Of a DNA stretch of 13,349 bases, positions 8,757 through 13,349 are shown in pieces. Position 1 is the stretch's first letter, and each line of letters starts with the position of its first letter. A program made the position numbers and the translations under genes. The notes below the pieces were generated by a model. That model saw only the letters and a list, made by a program, of their open reading frames with translations. It was not told the origin of the DNA and did not search any database. Source of the DNA: Euperipatoides rowelli (Eukaryota > Onychophora > Udeonychophora > Euonychophora > Peripatopsidae). The DNA lies in assembly GCA_003024985.2 (NCBI GenBank), contig PXIH01S0011245.1; one strand, written 5' to 3'.

Positions 8757-9100
8757 TTATTCGTTTATTGCAGTAATCCATTTTTGTTTGTCAATAGCAT
8801 TCATTTCAATTATTTCCGACCATGTTTCTGGTTCTATGTCACGTTGAATCTCGGCACTATAGGTTAATTTGTCCGCTGGAGTTCCAATATTTTTCCTAGT
8901 TGATTTTCTTGGGTTATCTTGAGTGTAAGCTTGTGGTTCTTCTGGTCTTTCTGTTGGAATGCTATTGGCGTTTTCAGTTTTGTTTGATATAATGATGTTG
9001 GTTGGTTTGGTCTTGTTTTGCGATATTTTGGGTTGCTCTGAGGTTTCTTGTCCTTTGTCAAGTTTGTCGAAGACAACGTTCCGGCTGATTATTATTTTTC
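8757..9100 (-). pseudogene. Copia pol: integrase C-terminal linker to reverse transcriptase
   Basis: One frame stays open here from the SRNVVFDKL block (the SRDVVF motif that closes copia integrases) through a polar, low-conservation tail rich in K, T, P, N and E, past RKSTRKN and PADKLTYSAEI, to AIDKQKWITAINE. It ends with TAA at 8757-8759, where relatives have a Glu codon before MQSFKENKVW, so a single G-to-T change is the likely cause. Downstream of the stop the same frame continues into reverse transcriptase. The opposing-strand open frames at 8602-8847 and 8959-9335 are shadows of this. Confidence 0.75.
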
Positions 9101-9909
9101 CTGTATCCTTAATCAGGGATCCTATATCCTTTACTTATTTACTTTGATTTGTCACTGTAGCCGACCATTATGCCAGTTTGATCCAAAAACTGATGTGACC
9201 TATACTTGGTTTGTGTCGGAACCACATTTCATAAGGTGTGGAATTGCTTGCATTACTGGGAAGTCTATTGTGCAGATATGTCACTGTGTTGGTAGCTTCT
9301 GCCCAGTAGGTGTTGCTCAGGCCGGCATCCAATAGCATACATCTAGTCAATTTCCATGATCGTCGTGTTCTTTCTTTCCGAGACACCATTTTGTTCAGGG
9401 GAATATGGGACGGTCACCTTTCCTGGCATAATTATCCAGTTCAATGTTTATAAATTCCTCCCCTCCATTGCTTCTGAGCACTGATGGCTTTCTTCCGAAA
9501 TGGTTATTCCATTTTTGCAAATAGTCTTATTTTCTGGTAAACTTCATTTTTAGTTTTCAAGGGGTATATCTCGGTGTACCTACTGTAGTCGTCAATAATG
9601 GTTGCAAGGTATTTATTTCCTGCTGGTGTTGCAGTTTTCATTGGTCCGCATATATCCGTGCAATAGTGTGTAAGGTTTGCTAGATCTGTGCAGCGACTGT
9701 TTGGGGAATGGTTTTGATGCCATTTTGCCTTTTATACATTCCTCACGTGTTTTGGTTATTTGACAGTCATTTAAATCATGTTATTTCTCACTAATTTCCA
9801 TAAAGCTCTAGGGTCGCGGTGTCCCATCCTTCTGTGCCAAAGATGGACACAGTTTTTATGTGATGCATGGTCTACATGTAGTGCTTGATGGGTGTAGTCT
9901 AATTTGTAT
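9101..9909 (-). pseudogene. Copia pol: GAG-preintegrase and integrase core, broken
   Basis: Integrase joins the DNA copy to the host chromosome. The zinc-binding start is LWHRRMGH (near 9842), followed in another frame by EECIKGKM. The core has TDICGPM (first catalytic Asp, 9654-9656), IIDDYSRYTEIYPL (9560-9600), then RSNGGEEF, where relatives have SDNGGEF. No Asp precedes NGG here (about 9467-9472), so the second catalytic residue seems lost. YSPEQNGVSERK carries the catalytic Glu (9376-9378). It is followed in a new frame by LLDAGLSNTYWAEA, TYLHNRLPS, TPYEMWF and, after a further shift, VGYSDKSK. At least five frame changes are needed to follow it, and stops lie between. Confidence 0.9.
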
Positions 9910-10266
9910 GTTATTATGTAAGCGACCATTAATTATGTCGTGATTATTAATAATTTTACATGCAGTATCTTCAAATAATACTTTATAGCCTAGCTGGGTA
10001 AGTCTTTTTACTGATAACAAATTTCCTGCTAAAGTTGGTACATATAAAACTTTATCTATTCTTATCTTCAAAGCTTTTGATGTCCTTGGGTTACTGTATA
10101 AATATACTGTACCCTGGCCTAAGGCTTGTATTGCTCTTCCATCTGCTACTTTGATATCAATGGAATGTTCAAACTTTTCTAGTTCAGTAAAAAGTTCCTT
10201 ATTACTTGCCATGTGGCCAGTAGCACCTGAGTCGATGTACCATCCGTCTGTTTTGTTGGTTTCTTT
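9856..10266 (-). pseudogene. Copia pol: aspartic protease, frameshifted out of gag
   Basis: This protease cleaves the Gag-Pol precursor. The catalytic motif WYIDSGATGHM has its DSGA at 10222-10233. The frame then runs through VADGRAIQALGQGTVYL, VLYVPTLAGNLLSVKRL and a C-terminal part to a stop at 9856-9858. The flap and LLS(V) region look normal for copia proteases. It is not in frame with gag, whose last codons overlap it at about 10266; one missing T in the GTTTTG run would explain this. A one-base shift near 9905 separates it from the integrase start, which continues in the next frame (YTHQALHVDHASHK). Confidence 0.92.
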
Positions 10267-11023
10267 TATAGCAAAACGAAATATTCCTCAGCTGGCTCAC
10301 TTTGTTCATGGTTATAATCTAGTTTGGGGCCTATTGTGGCTGCCTTAGCTTTGTGAGTCAATCTGTTTATCCTTGCTTTTAATAATCTGCATTCATTTTT
10401 CAAATGTCCTGCCTTTCCACAGTGGTAACAAGTTTGTGTTTCATTTCTATGCTTGGGCTGGTTGTATTTAGTTTTCAAAGCAGCATCGGTTACGTTGTTA
10501 ATGTGCACGCCATTTTCTTTTCTTCATTCGTGCTCGTCCATTATTCGGTTTTTAACTAATTCTTAGGTCAGTTCATTTTGTGGTCGGCTTTCCATGGAGG
10601 TCACCAGTGGTCCATATGACTCAGGTAAGCTGCTTAGAATTAGAAATGCAATGTGATTATCCTGTATTGTTTCACCCATTTCTTTCTCATTGGTCAATTT
10701 CAAATTATATAGTCCACAAAATAAACTTAGCTTATTGTTTACATTATCTCTTTCATATATATCCTTTAATGCTTGCCACATTTCCCATGCTGTCTGGAAA
10801 TTCCTAACGTGGATTAGGTGNTCGTCCTCGACTGATAGGCTAATTGTAGCCATAGCATGGCGGTTCAATTTGTTCCATTCGGTAGAACGTCCCGTGGCTG
10901 GTGGTATTACATTTACAGTGTCCCATAAGTTATCCCTTGTCAAGAGCATTTCCAGTTTGTATTTCCATACATAATAGTTGTGGCTATTTAATTTGGCAAT
11001 ACTTTAGTTTCCGCGATGCTCAT
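10266..11023 (-). pseudogene. Copia gag with CCHC zinc knuckle, broken
   Basis: Gag forms the intracellular particle and binds the element RNA. The first ATG after the leader is at 11021-11023 (MSIAETKVLP), and a one-base shift near 10994 leads into KLNSHNYYVWKYKLEMLL, typical of copia Gag (UBN2 type). The capsid-like helical part follows in one frame from 10994: NFQTAWEMWQALKDIYERD, then FLILSSLPESYGPLV. Stops interrupt it at 10563-10565 (TAA) and 10524-10526 (TGA). The same frame resumes with the knuckle CYHCGKAGHLKNEC (CX2CX4HX4C, around 10420) and ends at TAA 10266-10268, next to protease in another frame. One N lies at 10821. Confidence 0.92.
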
Positions 11024-11151
11024 CTTGGTGTTGTATTGAGTTGAACACTATCAGTATCAAACAAAATGGCATGGCTTATGCTAATTTCCAACACTAACCT
11101 TGGTCAACTGCTTACAATTTTCCGTTTTAATCCTATTCCATCATCGTAACT
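11024..11151 (-). other. Leader between the primer site and gag
   Basis: About 130 bases of untranslated leader on the minus strand, between the primer-binding site and the first gag ATG. In copia elements this part carries RNA packaging signals, but I can point to no specific one. Confidence 0.6.
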
Positions 11152-11165
11152 TGGGCCCCATAACC
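11152..11165 (-). promoter_or_regulatory. Primer-binding site for an initiator tRNA-Met half
   Basis: On the minus strand GGTTATGGGGCCCA follows the 5' LTR directly. It is complementary to UGGGCCCAUAACC, the anticodon stem-loop region of eukaryotic initiator tRNA-Met, with one extra G. Priming from an internal tRNA cut (half-tRNA), not the tRNA 3' end, is the known habit of Drosophila copia. Confidence 0.85.
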
Positions 11166-11526
11166 TCTTGGGGTTTTAGTATTATGGAAGCTATATGAAA
11201 TTAGAACCATTAACAAGCTTTAACTTAGTGGAAAAACAATTTTATGTAACTCATTAGAGAACATGCTTCCAATCATAGAAGCTACAATATACAGTTATAC
11301 ACCCAAAACATAGTGACAGGAAGTCACGTGATCAAAAAAACAAACGTGACCTATACAGTTTGTATAGCCTATTAAAATTATAAGGTAAAGAAAAACTAAC
11401 TAGGATAAAATGTTAGTAAACCATATACATATGAAATATAGACTTTGTATGTAGCATATATACAGCACAAGGGGTCATGTCTGTATCATGGCGGTAACAT
11501 CTGTTGTTTATTCAATGTATCTAATA
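11166..11526 (-). repeat. 5' LTR of the copia element
   Basis: A 361-bp LTR, collinear with 6938-7290. It ends CCCCAAGA next to the primer site and starts TATTAGATAC on the minus strand, where the partner has TGTTAGATAC, so the outermost TG has become TA. It carries a few bases near 11295-11312 and 11340-11350 that the 3' LTR lacks, and lacks about six near 11440. The conserved blocks (TCACGTGA with CTTCCTG at 11313-11333, hairpin CTATACA-GTT-TGTATAG at 11351-11367) are intact. Confidence 0.92.
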
Positions 11527-11531
11527 AAATG
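11527..11531. repeat. Right copy of the copia target-site duplication
   Basis: AAATG, identical to 6933-6937. Confidence 0.75.
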
Positions 11532-12185
11532 TTAACATGGCTCTCAGTGGGCATATTGAATCCTATTTGATCTTGATATATTTAAAAAAAAATGGAACAA
11601 AATTCAAATAATTTATATGCTATACCAATATGATTTATGCTAATTTATCTGTCGAATCAATAAAATATAAAAGTTAAAAAAAAAAAAATTACATTATTGA
11701 TAATCAAATATTTAAAACATAATTGTCTCAATATAAAATTGCTTTCTTTAATAATAAAGCTCATCTATCCTATTAATGCCAATCAACTTTAATATCTTGA
11801 ATGAATATGGTGACTACTTGTATTTATAATTTAAAAAATTAAAAGAAATTTTAATTAAATATGGCAGTCAATTAATGAAATTATTCATTCATAACATGCT
11901 AATTCTCAACTGATTTTGGCAAGATTTGAACTAAAAAATTTGAAAAATTATTAAAGAAAATCATAACTCAATGCCTGAACTTGATATTATAGGCTATTTT
12001 ATAATAAAAAAATAGAATGACACATTGAAATGTGACTTATTAATCCAGACACATGACATCCAGAATTAATTTGTTATAGATCTCTCCTACCTGATGTAGA
12101 ATATTGTTTTAAGTGACATTATTTTTTGTCAACACTTGGGAGTGCAGTCATATTTGTTTACCATTTTTTGTGGTGCTGGTGAATC
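11532..12185. other. AT-rich stretch with no supportable gene
   Basis: Very AT-rich host DNA with a 12-base A-run near 11676-11688. No open frame of interest and no repeat ends could be paired. Confidence 0.4.
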
Positions 12186-12420
12186 TATATAAACAGCAGC
12201 TATTCTAAGGCTGCTGGTTATCATCTCTGCCCTTAATAACATACTGGTTTGGCCTGTTGACCACTTTTATTTTCTGTTAAGTGGTGCCTGTTAAGCAGTC
12301 GTGTGAGTGATCGGCACAAGCCGATACTGTTGGAATTACTAAGTTTGGTAATCAGCATTCCAATTTATTACTGTGAAAAGTTACCGTAATTATGTTCATT
12401 GTTTCTAAGTGGAAATAAAA
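12186..12420 (+). other. TATA box, four hairpins and AATAAA: possible solo LTR or small transcription unit
   Basis: TATATAAA (12186-12193) is followed by four inverted repeats: CAGCAGC/GCTGCTG (12194-12200, 12210-12216), CCACTT/AAGTGG (12262-12267, 12280-12285), ATCGGC-ACAA-GCCGAT (12310-12325) and TGGAAT/ATTCCA (12331-12336, 12357-12362, with an inner TTACT/GGTAA pairing). AATAAA lies at 12414-12419. The block is less AT-rich than its flanks. A promoter and a poly(A) signal about 230 bases apart recall the U3-R-U5 plan of an LTR, but I found no clean TG...CA ends or duplication. A small non-coding transcript is the other reading. No coding potential is visible. Confidence 0.35.
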
Positions 12421-12549
12421 TTTGTCGTATGGTTTATTTCAAGTTGATACGTCTATTTATTTAATTATTAACTTAGGGGACACTAAGATATAACTGATGG
12501 CTTTTGGAGTATTGCCATGAGGACAACCTGTTTCTTTTTTTTTTTTTTT

Positions 12550-12949
12550 CTGTTTCATGGTATTCCATGTAGGAAGAGTGGGCCTGGTAAATGCAATTAG
12601 TTCTTTTGTTATTGGAACTAATGCCACTTTGTTGTGGTACAATTTTATTGCATCCACCACTATCATTGCATTCAGTGTACTCTCCAACATATGCGCTTTG
12701 TCTTCAGTTAAAATTTGTTTAGCCTTTGAGAAACTACATTCTAAATCAGCATTTCCATAGGAAATTGCCAAGCTTGCTTGGATAATTTTTGTAAATGTGG
12801 ATATTTAAGATCACCAGTTGCACTTCTCTCTGTAATAATATATTTCTCCAATAGTGATCAATTCTCTGACTAGCATATGGATTAATTTCTTTCATTCTGT
12901 GAAAAAACACATTCGGATTCAAAAACAAATTCAATGAAAAATTTAACAC
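12550..12949 (-). pseudogene. hAT-type transposase C-terminal fragment, frameshifted
   Basis: hAT transposases cut and join DNA transposon ends, and their C-terminal dimerisation domain (Dimer_Tnp_hAT) is the best-conserved part. From 12949 downward one frame gives INPYASQRIDHYWRNILL. A second frame gives GDLKYPHLQKLSKQAW. A third, from 12771, gives AISYGNADLECSFSKAKQIL, then TEDKAHMLESTLNAMIVVDAI and VPITKELIAF. The (S/H)GNAD-x-E-x-x-FS signature and the L-x-S-T-L-N-A run are typical of this domain. At least two frameshifts separate the pieces, and a T-run at 12537-12550 follows the end of the similarity. A splice-acceptor-like TTTTTTCACAG on the minus strand ends at 12897, so an exon could begin at 12896. 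The catalytic core is not found upstream (12950-13349). It is not obviously part of the 2736-4976 element. Confidence 0.65.
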
Positions 12950-13000
12950 ATTTTTAATTTATTTGACTGTTTTTTTATAGTAAATAAAAAAATTCCCAAA

Positions 13001-13061
13001 AGTGGTAAATAAGTGGCTTTTTAGAAAAAAAGTGGCAAAGAAGAAAAAAGTGGCACAGTGG
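13001..13061. repeat. AGTGG(C) repeats in an A-rich tract
   Basis: AGTGG recurs five times (13001, 13012, 13031, 13050, 13057), mostly as AGTGGC between A-runs; on the minus strand it reads as GCCACTTTTTT copies. It lies upstream of the hAT fragment in that fragment's orientation. It might be a subterminal repeat of the same lost transposon or simple low-complexity sequence. Confidence 0.45.
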
Positions 13062-13349
13062 ACACTTTGAACTGTATATTATATAGAAATTCCATTGCTA
13101 CCCAAATGATTAACCTTCGAGCGGTCGCATGCCATAATTTTTACGACTCATAGAATCCTATGTATAAAAGTTTCTAAATATGTGATTACACATATTTATG
13201 TTCTATTTATTGTCAGGAATTTTATTATAAAGAAATAAAAATTCTAACAAACAGATTTTTTTTGTGATTATATTTCTAAAAGTCGCATTCATTATAAGCT
13301 TGTATATACTGTAGGCTATGTTCAAATAATACATTGTTATATATTTCAA
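13062..13349. other. AT-rich right edge, nothing recognised
   Basis: No gene, repeat end or RNA recognised. A short G/C-rich patch, GAGCGGTCGCATGC (about 13118-13131), stands out but matches nothing I know. Confidence 0.3.

Larger units (their letters stand above)
6938..11526 (-). mobile_element. Ty1/copia LTR retrotransposon, full-length but inactive
   Basis: A complete copia-superfamily element lies on the minus strand. In transcript order (high to low coordinates) it has: 5' LTR 11166-11526, primer-binding site 11152-11165, a leader of about 130 bases, gag 11023-10266, protease, integrase, reverse transcriptase, RNase H ending at 7285, polypurine tract 7291-7299 and 3' LTR 6938-7290. Integrase before reverse transcriptase is the copia order (the reverse of gypsy). 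There is no envelope gene. The reading frame is broken many times by one-base shifts and stops, so the element cannot act on its own. The two LTRs differ by roughly 23 substitutions and about nine small indels by hand count, so the insertion is not recent. Exact AAATG duplications flank it. Single N bases sit at 8180 and 10821. Confidence 0.95.

Noticed and set aside
8180-10821. N bases at 8180 and 10821
   Set aside because: Single ambiguous calls in the assembly, not biology.
8602-10974. Plus-strand open frames at 8602-8847, 8959-9335, 10151-10348 and 10690-10974
   Set aside because: All are antisense to recognisable copia gag and pol motifs on the minus strand.
12557-12760. 67-codon plus-strand frame
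   Set aside because: Antisense shadow of the hAT dimerisation domain.
1-13349. CRISPR array, operon, riboswitch or bacterial defence system
   Set aside because: No regularly spaced direct repeats, no dense co-directional genes and no Shine-Dalgarno pattern. The content is eukaryotic (spliced exon, copia and hAT elements).

Overview
The window looks like AT-rich, non-coding-dominated animal nuclear DNA, probably invertebrate. It has long A/T runs, an intron followed by a terminal coding exon, and at least four classes of decayed transposable element. It has none of the dense ORFs, Shine-Dalgarno sites or operons of a prokaryote. I cannot name the species. The only host gene I can support is the last coding exon of an epsin-family endocytic adaptor (837-1027, + strand), recognised by three NPF motifs and its C-terminal layout. 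The gene enters from the left with its last intron filling 1-836, and a long AT-rich 3' untranslated region probably follows.

Layout: 1-185 is one end of a hAT-like DNA transposon cut by the window edge. 229-421 holds palindromes and a nested inverted repeat. 837-1027 is the epsin exon, and about 1028-2500 is its likely 3' UTR. 2736-4976 is a hAT-like element with 13-bp terminal inverted repeats, imperfect 8-bp target duplications and a G-run inside each end, but no recognisable transposase. 4985-6690 has no supportable gene. 6698-6768 is a minus-strand tRNA-like pol III head (SINE or tRNA pseudogene).

6933-11531 is the main object: a full-length but dead Ty1/copia LTR retrotransposon on the minus strand. 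It has two LTRs, an exact 5-bp duplication (AAATG), a polypurine tract and a primer-binding site that matches the internal anticodon region of initiator tRNA-Met (half-tRNA priming, as in Drosophila copia). It carries gag with a zinc knuckle, protease, integrase, reverse transcriptase (YVDD) and RNase H, all broken by frameshifts and stops. Its LTRs differ by roughly two dozen substitutions and several indels by eye, so the insertion is old.

11532-12180 is gene-free. 12186-12420 is a less AT-rich module with a TATA box, four hairpins and AATAAA, possibly a solo LTR or a small transcription unit. 12550-12949 (minus) is a frameshifted C-terminal fragment of a hAT-type transposase.

I see no convincing new biological system. 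The points most worth a second look are the half-tRNA primer site with unusual LTR ends, the LTR-supplied pol stop codon, the structured 12.2-12.4 kb module, and the paired subterminal G-runs of the 2.2-kb hAT-like element.
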